Assembly: GCF_000011185.1 (NCBI RefSeq)
Contig: NC_002689.2
Location: 1,302,001 to 1,366,000 of the forward strand
DNA length: 64,000 nucleotides
DNA from: Thermoplasma volcanium GSS1
GTDB lineage: Archaea; Thermoplasmatota; Thermoplasmata; Thermoplasmatales; Thermoplasmataceae
Direction: 5' to 3'
The notes beneath the pieces are model-generated. The model was given only the letters and a program-made list of their open reading frames with translations, was not told the DNA's origin and made no database searches. The position numbers were made by a program, and so were the translations under genes. Shown in pieces: positions 17,115 through 25,878 of the stretch; position 1 is the first letter of the stretch, and each line of letters begins with the position of its first letter.

Positions 17115-17820
17115 ATTGACTCCTGGTTCGTCTTACATTTTTTTAGACTACGATGGAACACTCGTCCCTATAATAATGAACCCAGAGCAAAGTTTAGCTG
17201 ATCCTGAATTAATAGAGATGCTTACCGAATTGAGATCTAAATACAAGCTTTTTATAGTATCTGGCCGTTCCCCGGAAGAAATAAAGAGATTTATTCCCCT
17301 GGATTTAAACCTTATATGCTATCATGGCGCCTGTTCTATAGTGAACGGCAAAACGTACTACTATAACAATGCCCAGTCTTTCTTAGGCATATTTAACGAG
17401 ATATATCAAAGTTCATTAAATCTAGTGAATGAATTTCCAGGTCTAAGGATCTACAAAAAGAATCTTGCCGTACTGTATCATTTTGGGCTTATGAAACCCC
17501 AAGATGTTCCCGCATTGGAAAGGGTTATTGTAGAAATATCCCAAAAAGAACACGTAGATGTGTACAAAGGAAAGATGATATTTGAGCTCCGTGTTCCCGG
17601 CGTCAATAAAGGCATAGCTATTAAAAATGTTAGAGACGAAGAAACTGCGCTTATTGCTGGAGATGACGCTACGGATGAATGTTCCTTCAAATACAACGAA
17701 GATGCAATAACCATAAAGGTTGGCCCTGGTAAAACCTCAGCACATTTCAGAGTTAATGACTATTCCGAGATGAGAGAAGTGTTGAAACTCCTATTAAATA
17801 ATGCCGAAAAAAGAAGTTAA
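17080..17820 (+). CDS. otsB: Trehalose-6-phosphate phosphatase (HAD superfamily)
   Basis: Removes phosphate from trehalose-6-phosphate. HAD motif I is [11 protein letters not shown] near residue 25, motif [13 protein letters not shown] (serine/Arg), the lysine region [16 protein letters not shown], and motif [16 protein letters not shown]. 246 residues matches the T. acidophilum TA1209-type phosphatase of known structure. The start at 17080 overlaps otsA by 35 bases; later TTG starts near 17110 cannot be excluded. The overlap argues for one transcript and matched amounts of both enzymes. Confidence 0.94.
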   Translation: MIDGLLITELNKLTPGSSYIFLDYDGTLVPIIMNPEQSLADPELIEMLTELRSKYKLFIVSGRSPEEIKRFIPLDLNLICYHGACSIVNGKTYYYNNAQSFLGIFNEIYQSSLNLVNEFPGLRIYKKNLAVLYHFGLMKPQDVPALERVIVEISQKEHVDVYKGKMIFELRVPGVNKGIAIKNVRDEETALIAGDDATDECSFKYNEDAITIKVGPGKTSAHFRVNDYSEMREVLKLLLNNAEKRS

Positions 17821-17864
17821 CCGGCAAAATTTATTATACTTATAATATTCATGTTTTGATAAAT

Positions 17865-18830
17865 ATGGTACTTCAAGACATAGATGATATATTTGATTCA
17901 CAGGCTGTTTTAAAGGGTTATCTAAATAGTGATTTGACTGTCATTAATGAAAAATATGGCCTTTTCTACCTTATGCTGCCAACAATAGATGAAAGCAAGC
18001 AGGTTTCCTTTTATGTGTTCCTAAATGACGACGAAATACCTGAAAAGCATAGAGAGGAAATAGAAGCCGTCATAGGGACATACAAGCCTACCTTTAAAAA
18101 CGGAGTGTGGAAAATCTACTTAAATACAGAAAAATTTGAGTTTAGCGAACCATTCTCTAAATATTTCGATGTTGATAGCATAGTATTTGACATGGCTTCC
18201 ATGAAAAACGGTGAACTTATTCTGCCTATAAGGTTCATGTCAAGGGATAAGGAGGCACTAGTGGATTCAATAGTCGAATCTGCAGGCTATGGTAACAGCA
18301 TTTATCTGCACTACCTTGGGCAAAATAAGGGATTCGAATACTCCTTTACTGCGATTAAACTTTTAGACCAGATCTACAGGATCTCAATATTCGTTGACAA
18401 TCCTTCATCACTTCACGGCATATACGAGGAGACAAAGAGATCCATAGCTTGGAGGAGGGAGTCTAAGGCACCTTATAAGGACAACACAGAAGATTACATA
18501 TACGCACTAGACGATTCTCATTCGATACCAGAGTTGCTTATTGATACCGCTTATACGGGGGAAAAAGGGACAAAATATATAGGGAAGCACTCAAATTACG
18601 ACATATATCGCGCGTTCTTCGGTGATGCCCTTGCAAACCATATGAGCAATATAATGATGGCGGAGAATGTTTATTATCTCAGAAGGTGGTCGAAGTACGA
18701 AGACGGAAAACTTTACCTGTATTTTTACACTACAGACGATCTTTTAAAGATCATACCTAGCGTAATTAAAAAGACAAGAGAAAGCTTTACTAGAGTGCAT
18801 ATAAATGTAGAAGAAATAACCACAACATAA
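17865..18830 (+). CDS. Unknown soluble protein, Thermoplasma-type
   Basis: A 321-residue protein from [13 protein letters not shown] that I do not recognise. It is mixed alpha/beta and acidic, with no transmembrane segment or signal peptide. The middle [20 protein letters not shown] and the late [20 protein letters not shown] suggest repeated beta-alpha units; [12 protein letters not shown] loosely resembles the N-terminal domain of archaeal bacterio-opsin activator-like regulators, but no helix-turn-helix is seen. It follows otsB by 44 bases on the same strand with a TATA-like TTATACTTATAAT between, so it may have its own promoter. The ATG at 17865 is chosen over the TTG at 17856. Confidence 0.75.
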   Translation: MVLQDIDDIFDSQAVLKGYLNSDLTVINEKYGLFYLMLPTIDESKQVSFYVFLNDDEIPEKHREEIEAVIGTYKPTFKNGVWKIYLNTEKFEFSEPFSKYFDVDSIVFDMASMKNGELILPIRFMSRDKEALVDSIVESAGYGNSIYLHYLGQNKGFEYSFTAIKLLDQIYRISIFVDNPSSLHGIYEETKRSIAWRRESKAPYKDNTEDYIYALDDSHSIPELLIDTAYTGEKGTKYIGKHSNYDIYRAFFGDALANHMSNIMMAENVYYLRRWSKYEDGKLYLYFYTTDDLLKIIPSVIKKTRESFTRVHINVEEITTT

Positions 18831-18837
18831 TTTGCAC

Positions 18838-19650
18838 TCAGATTTTTTCAAAGAGGCTTACGTCAAGCACATCGTAAATATCCGTTCTTCTCTCTTTTAA
18901 CAATGGTACTTCGGATCTATACTTTTCCACAACTCCTAGGTCTATATCCATAGATATGTAATTTTCATCCTTATCCAGCTCAGCTACAACATCGCCATAA
19001 GGTGATACTACCATTGAATGGCCAGTGAACATATCGCCTGTCTGAGCTGAACCGATAACAAAAACTCCGTTTTCCATTGCCCTAGCCCTCAGGAGAGTTT
19101 TCCATTGATCATATTTTCTTTCTCCAGAGAACCATCCTGCCTGATATACCAATATCTTGGCACCGTACAAGGTAAGTATTCTTGCTGCCTCTGGAAACCT
19201 TAGGTCATAGCATATTTGAACACCAAACGGGGTTTCTGAAGAATTAAAAACCATAGGGCTCATGTTCCCTTTCTCAAAAAAGGCGCTTTCCTTGAAGTTG
19301 AAAGCATCAAAAAGATGGAGTTTTCGATATTTCATAGTAGTTCCTAACTCATCTATAAGGACTGCAGTATTGAATGGCTTCAGGTTAAAGGCATTTTTCT
19401 CTGGTATATTCACAAGTATTTTACTCTTCCTCTCCTTTGCATAGTTTGCTATATTTGACATGAACTCTCCACTTTCAGATTCCGCAATGTTTATCATATC
19501 CGATCCATTTTTGAAATCTGGTACAAAAATCTGGTATTCCGGGAATATTATAAGGTTTGAATTTCCAATACTATCAAGGAACTTAAATGTTTTTTCTATG
19601 TTTTCGCTTTTATCTGAAGTAGAGGCCATCTGAACCACGGTTACTCTCAT
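18838..19650 (-). CDS. Carbon-nitrogen hydrolase (nitrilase superfamily)
   Basis: A 270-residue amidase-like hydrolase. The Glu-Lys-Cys triad is visible: glutamate in LIIFPEYQIF (about residue 39), lysine in YRKLHLFDAF (about 105-110), and cysteine in GVQICYDLRFPEAARIL (about 147). The closing MVVSPYGDVVAE is also standard. The pattern suits omega-amidase/deaminated-glutathione amidase-type members (NIT2/NIT1), but substrate is not certain. It converges with the unknown gene at 18830 and has a long non-coding stretch upstream. Confidence 0.9.
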   Translation of the reverse strand: MRVTVVQMASTSDKSENIEKTFKFLDSIGNSNLIIFPEYQIFVPDFKNGSDMINIAESESGEFMSNIANYAKERKSKILVNIPEKNAFNLKPFNTAVLIDELGTTMKYRKLHLFDAFNFKESAFFEKGNMSPMVFNSSETPFGVQICYDLRFPEAARILTLYGAKILVYQAGWFSGERKYDQWKTLLRARAMENGVFVIGSAQTGDMFTGHSMVVSPYGDVVAELDKDENYISMDIDLGVVEKYRSEVPLLKERRTDIYDVLDVSLFEKI

Positions 19651-20047
19651 AATTGTTTCACCATATTTGGATCACTATTTGAAATGTTAAGTACGTTAGT
19701 CCTTAACGTTAATATGATCACTCAAACAGATATTATTTTTTCCAAAGGGAACCTTGTCAATTTTTTCGTTGATCTGTCAACTTGACTTGCAGGTAAATTT
19801 AAAGGGATAAATTACTTGAATTTCTAATGCGCTTAAGGCAGTAAAACATGGCTTTCTCTCTTCCAATGGACTTATCGAGATCATGCACAGGTTTGCCGGC
19901 CTGGTTAATTTTAGCATTCAAAACTTGAATCAAGAAAAGCTATAACCATACATTAAAGGCCATTCAAGTGAAAATATGAAAAGTATATACAGATAAGCCA
20001 AGTATCGAAAAATATTGATAAAGTTAGATGCTGCTAAGTATAGAACC
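19651..20047. other. Intergenic stretch with a possible coding remnant
   Basis: About 400 bases without a confident gene. On the plus strand around 19824-19950 an open frame reads ALKAVKHGFLSSNGLIEIMH then RFAGLVNFSIQNLNQEKL to a stop, about 43 codons without an ATG start. Its composition looks protein-like, so it may be the remains of a lost gene, but no family was recognised. A palindrome-like TTAAGTACGTTAGTCCTTAA occurs near 19687. Confidence 0.3.
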
Positions 20048-20512
20048 TCAAAAATCGAAATTGCCATAGTAGCGGGTAATGTATGTATTAAGTATTCTAT
20101 AAGTAAGGCCCCATATTATCCAATCTCCAAATCTAAATATGTTGCCCTTTTTTTCGTCATAATCCTTTACTAAATCGCCTATATCTGCAATTTTTATCTC
20201 ATCGACCTCATCTCCAGGCAATGCATCATCAAAGCTATACGACTTTATTATGAAAGGATGGACAGGCAACTGCTTTGATATAGGGTAGTGCAGCGGCATC
20301 TCAGCCAATATATCGTACTCGGTGAAGTAAAGAGAGACTTCTTCCTTTATCTCCCGTATTACAGCTTGAGCTGGGCTCTCCATTTCCTTCAAAAAACCGC
20401 CCGGGAAGGCAATGTCCCCAGACCACGGATCATCCGGTCTTGCCTTCCTCTTTATAAACAATACCTCACTTCGCTGAACTATCAGACCCACAGCAGCCTC
20501 AGGTTGCCTCAT
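20048..20512 (-). CDS. NUDIX hydrolase
   Basis: A 154-residue Nudix enzyme that would cleave a nucleoside diphosphate linked to another group. The Nudix box GFLKEMESPAQAVIREIKEE starts near residue 38 and fits G-x5-E-x7-REUxEE; the usual glycine after EEx is serine (EEVSL). The preceding GDIAFPGGF is shared with CoA-pyrophosphatase-type members. It is the last gene of a three-gene set (thiolase-like, DUF35, Nudix) with TAATG overlap to the DUF35 stop. A CoA or acyl-CoA ester substrate is a reasonable guess from that linkage. Confidence 0.86.
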   Translation of the reverse strand: MRQPEAAVGLIVQRSEVLFIKRKARPDDPWSGDIAFPGGFLKEMESPAQAVIREIKEEVSLYFTEYDILAEMPLHYPISKQLPVHPFIIKSYSFDDALPGDEVDEIKIADIGDLVKDYDEKKGNIFRFGDWIIWGLTYRILNTYITRYYGNFDF

Positions 20513-21006
20513 TACTTATCTACGTCCGGCACGAAGTACACGTCCGTAACGTTCATCTTTTGATTCCTTCTAAACTTTGCTTTTACCGGCATGCCTATGT
20601 ATATATCCTCCGTGTCTGCACCGATCAGCCTGCTCATAAACAACGAGTTTACACCCTCAAATTCAACCATTATTAGGTTGAATGGAGTCTCGTTCAGGAA
20701 CTCCTCTCCGCTGAAGTAGCAAGTAGTGAATGTATGTACTTTTCCTTTTAGTGGAAGCTCATACCATTCAGTCTCAGATCCGCACATCATACAGTGTGCC
20801 CTAGGAGTTGCGTATACGTATCCGCACTTTTTGCACTTGCTTCCCATAAGTTTATGCTTTCCTAAGGCCCTGAAAAACTCACTGTCCTGTGCATAGCTGT
20901 GGATGTAGTCGATCTCGTAATGGTACTTGATCACTAGCGGGTCCGTGCTGAATACTATCGTACCGCTCTCGTCTTCCGGTAGTTTTGCATTAGGATTTAT
21001 CGTCAT
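20512..21006 (-). CDS. DUF35 OB-fold protein with Zn-ribbon, thiolase partner
   Basis: A 164-residue protein with a rubredoxin-like zinc knuckle, CKKCGYVYATPRAHCMMCG, followed by an OB-fold beginning KGKVHTFTTCYF and ending VKAKFRRNQKMNVTDVYFVP. DUF35 proteins pair with archaeal thiolases and in methanogens bridge thiolase to HMG-CoA synthase (known from a Methanothermococcus complex). Here the start overlaps the thiolase stop as ATGA, supporting a physical partnership. The N-terminal helix (HSYAQDSEFFRALGKHKLMG) fits the usual acyl-CoA-associated module. Confidence 0.92.
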   Translation of the reverse strand: MTINPNAKLPEDESGTIVFSTDPLVIKYHYEIDYIHSYAQDSEFFRALGKHKLMGSKCKKCGYVYATPRAHCMMCGSETEWYELPLKGKVHTFTTCYFSGEEFLNETPFNLIMVEFEGVNSLFMSRLIGADTEDIYIGMPVKAKFRRNQKMNVTDVYFVPDVDK

Positions 21007-22265
21007 TTTACCGCCTCCATTATTGTTACAGTAACATAAGTACCTGTACCGGCATGGCTGTGTATGAGGCCACGCTTTGCGTTAGGTACCTGCAGATAAT
21101 CGTCGTGGAAGTGCTTCTTGATTGTGTGCTGCAACTGCCAGAACATGAAGACAGCCTGCATTATGCCTGTGGCGCCCACAGGATGACCTGCAGCTAGAAG
21201 TCCCCCAGACGGATTTACAGGGATCTTCCCCTTAAGTTCTGGCTTTCCTTCGTCTATGAATTGGCCACCTTCGCCGTATTTGCACAAACCGAGATCTTCA
21301 TAGGTTTGGATCTCAGACGATGTGTATGCATCGTGCAGTTCGATCAGGTCTAGATCGTTGATCGGATCCGTTATTTCAGCTTTTTCGTAAGCTTCCTTTG
21401 CCGCCATTCTGCCTGCCCTGAATGAATGTACGCCAGGATATTTCAGACCTTTGTAATCGGATGGGCTTTCATTGGGGAGGAGAGGTACTTCACCAAATGG
21501 CCTATCTGAAAGTCTCATAGTATCGGTACCAGTACCTATTGCCTTCACAAGGACTGGATGATCCGTTATCTCAAACGCTTTGTCTTCAGATGCAAGTATG
21601 GCTACAGCCGCACCATCAGACATAGCACATACATCTAGCCTAGTTAAGGGGTAAGACACCATAGGCGCTTTCCTAACATCTTCAACCGTGATCTTCATCG
21701 GGCTCTGCGCATAGGGGTTGTGAATTGCGTTGCCATGGTTCTTCACAGATACTTTTGCCATCTGTTCGACAGTTGTACCGAACTCATGCATATGACGGAC
21801 TGCCATCATCGCGTAATAACCGGTATAAAAACCGCCGATAGGATAGTCGAAATTTGTATCACTAGCTAGAGCGATGAACTCATTTCCCTTCCACGTATTT
21901 ACGTGAGACATTGTTTCGAATCCGTAAACTACGACTGCATCCATCCTTCCGGATGCTATCTCTTCGTATCCTGCTTGGAAAGCCAGACCCCCTGTTGCAC
22001 CACCGCCTTCAATTCTCTTGCTTGGCTTCGGTACTAATCCAAGGTAATCCTGCACCATTATTCCCGCCATAAGCTGCCTCTGGAAGTGGTCCGAAAAATA
22101 GGAGGCCACGGATCCATCTATATCGGCCAATGTAAGGCCGGCGTCGTTCATGGCGTAGTCAAATGCCTTCTTTACACGAAGGCGAAAATCCATGTCCGGA
22201 GAAGCCTTGGAAAACTTTGTTACACCTCCGGCAACCATGTATACGTCTCTACCCTTCGATTTCAT
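21003..22265 (-). CDS. Thiolase-family protein (SCP2/acetyl-CoA acetyltransferase type) lacking the nucleophilic cysteine
   Basis: A 420-residue thiolase-fold protein. The second-half motifs are intact: ELHDAYTSSEIQTYEDLG with the active histidine, and NPSGGLLAAGHPVGATG with the GHP oxyanion part. However, where thiolases have E-x-x-C-A-(S/T)-G the sequence is RIEGGGATGGLAF, so the acyl-accepting cysteine (about residue 89) is glycine; the DNA codons GGC GGT GGT GCA ACA confirm it. The C-terminal HSHAGTGTYVTVTI also lacks the usual CxG cysteine. It is the first gene of an operon with DUF35 and Nudix. It may be a non-catalytic partner or use a different chemistry. A TTGCGCAA palindrome lies before its TATA box. 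Confidence 0.9.
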   Translation of the reverse strand: MKSKGRDVYMVAGGVTKFSKASPDMDFRLRVKKAFDYAMNDAGLTLADIDGSVASYFSDHFQRQLMAGIMVQDYLGLVPKPSKRIEGGGATGGLAFQAGYEEIASGRMDAVVVYGFETMSHVNTWKGNEFIALASDTNFDYPIGGFYTGYYAMMAVRHMHEFGTTVEQMAKVSVKNHGNAIHNPYAQSPMKITVEDVRKAPMVSYPLTRLDVCAMSDGAAVAILASEDKAFEITDHPVLVKAIGTGTDTMRLSDRPFGEVPLLPNESPSDYKGLKYPGVHSFRAGRMAAKEAYEKAEITDPINDLDLIELHDAYTSSEIQTYEDLGLCKYGEGGQFIDEGKPELKGKIPVNPSGGLLAAGHPVGATGIMQAVFMFWQLQHTIKKHFHDDYLQVPNAKRGLIHSHAGTGTYVTVTIMEAVK

Positions 22266-22287
22266 ATATCTTTAACTTATTACAATT

Positions 22288-22305
22288 AATAAATATTTTG
22301 CGCAA
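22288..22305 (-). promoter_or_regulatory. Thiolase-operon promoter with TTGCGCAA palindrome
   Basis: A TATA-like ATATTTATTAA (about 22288-22297, minus strand) lies about 26-30 bases before the thiolase start. The perfect palindrome TTGCGCAA (22298-22305) abuts it upstream. A similar TTGCA/TGCAA palindrome abuts the TATA box of the permease on the other side of the ACT regulator gene. Confidence 0.4.
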
Positions 22306-22342
22306 TTATTACTGATATAATGCTACCATACCAGAATTGAAG

Positions 22343-22987
22343 CTATTTAATTAATGATTGGCTTAACCTTATTTCCCTCATAAGTATATTAAAACTTCTT
22401 ACTAGATCTTCAGGATCGAGTATAAACGTAACGTCCGTGTAGAACGACACTATTTGTATTATGTTTATGCCATTGTGTGAAAGTATGGAGGACAGGTAGG
22501 CCACATAGCCACGGGTAAAAGTTATAGTCTCGGGACTGGTCATCACGATCTCTGAAAGCTTCCTATCCATCTGTATTACTTCTCCCTTAGGTATGCTTCT
22601 AACAATCTTTTCCGCATCGTTATCGTTCATGACAAGCGCTGCACCCTGAACACCCTGTATTAGCCTAAACCTGCCGTAGTTGATAGATTGCCTCTCGGCT
22701 AGCGAAAGTATGAGCTTCATGTTTTCGCTCTTTGGTTTAAGAATTATTACCGTTACGTTAGTATACATCTCTACGGTTGATCTAGAAAGTATATTCTTGT
22801 AGTCAGGTTCGCCTGACTGCGGCTTATATCTTTTCAGGGCCGCTTCTACGGCCTGGAAGCTTTTGATGTTGTACTGTTCCATTATCTTTCTAGAAAGGGA
22901 TGAAAAATTAACTATCCCTTCACTCAAGGCTTCCATCACGTAAGGATGTCTACTTACATATTCCTTGACAAGATCTGAAACATTCAT
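22343..22987 (-). CDS. ACT-domain putative regulator
   Basis: A 214-residue protein. The N terminus (KEYVSRHPYVMEALSEG, VNFSSLSRKIMEQYNIKSFQ) looks like a winged or simple helix-turn-helix. The C-terminal half carries an ACT-like fold, TFTRGYVAYLSSILSHNGIN followed by IIQIVSFYTDVTFILDPED, a pattern of amino-acid-sensing regulators in archaea. It stands between the thiolase operon and a divergent amino-acid permease, so amino-acid-dependent control of one or both is plausible. No catalytic domain is seen. Ligand is unknown. Confidence 0.75.
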   Translation of the reverse strand: MNVSDLVKEYVSRHPYVMEALSEGIVNFSSLSRKIMEQYNIKSFQAVEAALKRYKPQSGEPDYKNILSRSTVEMYTNVTVIILKPKSENMKLILSLAERQSINYGRFRLIQGVQGAALVMNDNDAEKIVRSIPKGEVIQMDRKLSEIVMTSPETITFTRGYVAYLSSILSHNGINIIQIVSFYTDVTFILDPEDLVRSFNILMREIRLSQSLIK

Positions 22988-23046
22988 ATTTAGTAAACTA
23001 AATCGCTTTTATGAATGTATATTTTTGGGCACTTAAGTCCAATATT

Positions 23047-23070
23047 TTGCAATTATGCAAGATTTAAATA
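23047..23070 (+). promoter_or_regulatory. Permease promoter: TTGCA-ATTA-TGCAA palindrome beside TATA box
   Basis: TTGCA (23047-23051) and TGCAA (23056-23060) are exact inverted repeats; TTTAAATA follows at 23063-23070, about 26 bases before the ATG at 23093. That spacing predicts a leaderless message. A regulator bound to the palindrome would sit on the BRE/TATA region. Confidence 0.55.
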
Positions 23071-23092
23071 AAGTTTGGCCGGAAGCTTATAT

Positions 23093-24649
23093 ATGTCTGC
23101 AACAATCAATTTTCTAATGTTGAAGAGAGAACTCGGCATAATCGATCTAACGATGTCTTCCGTTACAGGAATGATAGGATCTGGGTGGCTTTTCTCTGCA
23201 TTATACGCATCTTCTATTGCAGGGCCATATTCTATTATATCTTGGATCGTAGGCTCCCTAATAGTCGCTGTCCTCGCACTGATCTATGCAGATCTTAGCG
23301 GCAGAATGCCAACTGCAGGGGCCGCAGCTGCCTATCCGTTCCTGACTAATGGAGATGCAGCTGGCTCGATAAACGCATGGTCACTGTTTCTTGGCTACGC
23401 TTCGACTCCGCCTTTAGAGGTTATTGCATCAATAACTTACATGAACTTTGTAATGCCTGGACTAATAAATAGTTCAGGAATGCTAACACTAAGGGGAATG
23501 CTTATCGCTATCTCCCTTTTATTCGTTTTCTTCATCATAAACGCTATGGGTATAAGGCACACTTCCAAGGTAAACAACTACATTTCTTACCTTAAGATCG
23601 GAATTCCGATAATAACAAGCTTCTTCTTTATATCAACTATGTTCTCCATCTCAAATTTCTCTTATGTGTCATCCGTTCATCCTGAAGGCATTTTCACTGC
23701 AATACCTGATGCAGGCATAGCCTTCTCTTTTCTTGGCTTCAGGCAGGCTGTTGAACTTTCTGGAGAAGCGAAGAACCCACAAAGAACAGTTCCAATAGCC
23801 ATAATGCTCTCTGTTGCCATAGCGTCAGGGATATACCTCCTAGTTCAGGTGGCCTTCATAGGCTCGCTTAAGTGGTTTAGCTTAACACCTGGAGACTGGT
23901 CTGGACTTTACAACAGTGCATATTCATCTGGCCCAATGCTGGTGCTGGCTTCAGCTCTAGGCCTCGGAGCACTTGCCTCGGTACTGCTATTCGACGGAGT
24001 AGTTTCACCTCTAGGTACGAGCAACGTATATCAGACGTCAACTTCTAGGGTAGTATACAGGATCAGTCGCATGGGTTTCCTAACTAAGAAGATCGGAACG
24101 CTCAACTCAAATTCAGTACCGTTCTACGCATTGCTGCTCGACTTCTTTGTAATGTCCCTCTTCATTCTGCCTTTCCCATCCTGGTATGACCTTGTTTCAG
24201 TTAATTCCGACTTAACCATAATTGCATACATGACGGGGCCTATATCCCTAGTCATAATGAATCAGCTGGGAATTGCACCGAAAGGATTCAAGTTACCTTT
24301 GGCAAAAATTCTTGCACCTTTGGGCTTTGTTTTCTCAATTCTCATAATTTATTGGTCAGGGTACCCTACTACACTATACATGAGCATAATTGCACTTGCA
24401 GGCCTTGTTCTTTTCATATTTGCACGCAGGAGTCCGTTAAAGAGCCTTGTGGGGGCTTCCTACATGATATTTATCCTCATATTCGTGCCAGTGGCATCAT
24501 TCCTTGGCAGTTATGGGATTGGCCTTTTTCCGTTTCCATACGACATAGCAATAGTTGCTGTGGCTTCCCTTGGAGCCTTTGCCATTGGTACAAGGTTGTA
24601 CGTCCCGTCAGCGGATATGAGTGATAGGATCAAAGAAACTGTCAATTAA
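23093..24649 (+). CDS. APC-superfamily amino-acid permease
   Basis: About 518 residues with around twelve hydrophobic helices. The first helix region, MSSVTGMIGSGWLFSALYAS, contains the G-(S/T)-G unwound substrate motif of the APC fold, and helix 6 contains AFSFLGFRQAVELSGEAKNP with the conserved glutamate and R-x-x-P-I region (QRTVPIAI). Transport of an amino acid or polyamine is expected. The ATG at 23093 is chosen from the TATA spacing; the frame also opens at a TTG at 23075. The divergent ACT-domain gene may control it. The 3' end converges on an MFS gene across a 28-base A/T tract. Confidence 0.9.
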   Translation: MSATINFLMLKRELGIIDLTMSSVTGMIGSGWLFSALYASSIAGPYSIISWIVGSLIVAVLALIYADLSGRMPTAGAAAAYPFLTNGDAAGSINAWSLFLGYASTPPLEVIASITYMNFVMPGLINSSGMLTLRGMLIAISLLFVFFIINAMGIRHTSKVNNYISYLKIGIPIITSFFFISTMFSISNFSYVSSVHPEGIFTAIPDAGIAFSFLGFRQAVELSGEAKNPQRTVPIAIMLSVAIASGIYLLVQVAFIGSLKWFSLTPGDWSGLYNSAYSSGPMLVLASALGLGALASVLLFDGVVSPLGTSNVYQTSTSRVVYRISRMGFLTKKIGTLNSNSVPFYALLLDFFVMSLFILPFPSWYDLVSVNSDLTIIAYMTGPISLVIMNQLGIAPKGFKLPLAKILAPLGFVFSILIIYWSGYPTTLYMSIIALAGLVLFIFARRSPLKSLVGASYMIFILIFVPVASFLGSYGIGLFPFPYDIAIVAVASLGAFAIGTRLYVPSADMSDRIKETVN

Positions 24650-24677
24650 AAATTTAAAAAAAATTTATTTTTTAAGG
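24646..24677. terminator. A/T-only bidirectional terminator tract
   Basis: Between the convergent stops of the APC permease and the MFS gene is a run made almost wholly of A and T with T-runs readable on both strands. Archaeal termination often occurs at T-runs. No hairpin was needed or seen. Confidence 0.45.
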
Positions 24678-25868
24678 TTATGCTGCTGTATATTGCCCCC
24701 CAGACTTGCCTATGCTAAGGAGCTTCATCTCGTGGTGCAAAAGCAAAAGTATGATCAATATTACTGGTATAACTGAAACAAAGGAATACTTCAAACCTAT
24801 GTAAAGTACTACCGAACCTGATACGAACGGCATAACGGAGCCGATAGCCATCATTATTGAGAAAAACAGGCTGTTTGCAGCGTTCCTTGATGATATATCA
24901 AAGGCCCTGGATATGGAAATCACGGACAATGGATAGGTGAATCCATGCGGGAAGCCCAGTATTAACATCGATAGCTCCATAACAGTTAAGCTTGGCGACT
25001 CCACTATGCCCATAAGGCCAACAGTAGTAAGCAAGACTGAAAGGATCATTAGGCGCCAGAGGTTTTCGGGAGGCTTGAGCGCAAGGAGCAGCCTGCTTAT
25101 AAATGAAGTAAAGAAGAAGCTTGAGAACATTAAAGTAACGGTCGAATACGAAGCGCCGAAGAAGTCCCTGGCGTATATGCCTCCGAATGTCAGTATAAAC
25201 GCGAACGGTATATTGTAGGTCATTATGTTGTATACTGAAACTTTGAACCCGTGATTCTTAATGACGTTCTTTGCCTCTATCTTCACGTTGCTTTGCTCTT
25301 CAGGAAACTTTATGAAAAATGAAGTAACGAAAACTAATGCGGGGAATATGCTGAAGAATATAAAAGTCTCTAGTAACGGGTATATCCTAAGCAGATAACC
25401 TTCTATTGCAGGTCCGGCTACAAGTGAAATGCTAAGCGTAAGAGTATATATGGAAAGTACGCGTTCCCTAGCTTTTCTGTCTGGCAAGAGGCTTGCAGAT
25501 GTTATAATGTTCGGCATTATTGCCCCAAGAACAAAGCCAGACACGAAGACTATTGGCCATATTGTTATTGAATTTGAAAAATAGAATGTTGGAAAAACTA
25601 ACGCATAGGCAAGTGAAGAAGCGATAAAGACTTTCCTCCTCAAAGTACTGGATAACTTTGAATTGATGAACGCACTCATCACGAATGTGGCCAGTGCACC
25701 AACAGCAGAGACCGAGCCTACTAGGAACTCGTTAAAGTGTATTATGTACCTTGCAACAAGGGGTATTTCTGTCATGAACATGTTGTTGCTGGCCCTTACT
25801 GCAAAGGTTATTGTGACGATTACTAATATTGCGTACAGTAAGGAAATGTTACCCTTCTTTCCATTCAT
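24678..25868 (-). CDS. MFS transporter
   Basis: A 396-residue major facilitator with about twelve hydrophobic segments. The loop between helices 2 and 3 is NSKLSSTLRRKVFIASSL, a degenerate form of the MFS GxxxDRxGRR motif. The second half has GGIYARDFFGASYSTV and GFPHGFTYPLSVIS. Substrate cannot be told. It stands 10 bases behind a DUF3834 gene and may be cotranscribed with it, DUF3834 being substrate-binding-like. A PadR gene is further upstream on the same strand. Confidence 0.87.
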   Translation of the reverse strand: MNGKKGNISLLYAILVIVTITFAVRASNNMFMTEIPLVARYIIHFNEFLVGSVSAVGALATFVMSAFINSKLSSTLRRKVFIASSLAYALVFPTFYFSNSITIWPIVFVSGFVLGAIMPNIITSASLLPDRKARERVLSIYTLTLSISLVAGPAIEGYLLRIYPLLETFIFFSIFPALVFVTSFFIKFPEEQSNVKIEAKNVIKNHGFKVSVYNIMTYNIPFAFILTFGGIYARDFFGASYSTVTLMFSSFFFTSFISRLLLALKPPENLWRLMILSVLLTTVGLMGIVESPSLTVMELSMLILGFPHGFTYPLSVISISRAFDISSRNAANSLFFSIMMAIGSVMPFVSGSVVLYIGLKYSFVSVIPVILIILLLLHHEMKLLSIGKSGGQYTAA

Positions 25869-25878
25869 AAAAGCGCTC

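Noticed and set aside
19824-19955. Plus-strand 43-codon frame ALKAVKHGFLSS...
   Set aside because: Looks protein-like but has no start codon, no family and no neighbours; kept only as a possible remnant in the intergenic note.
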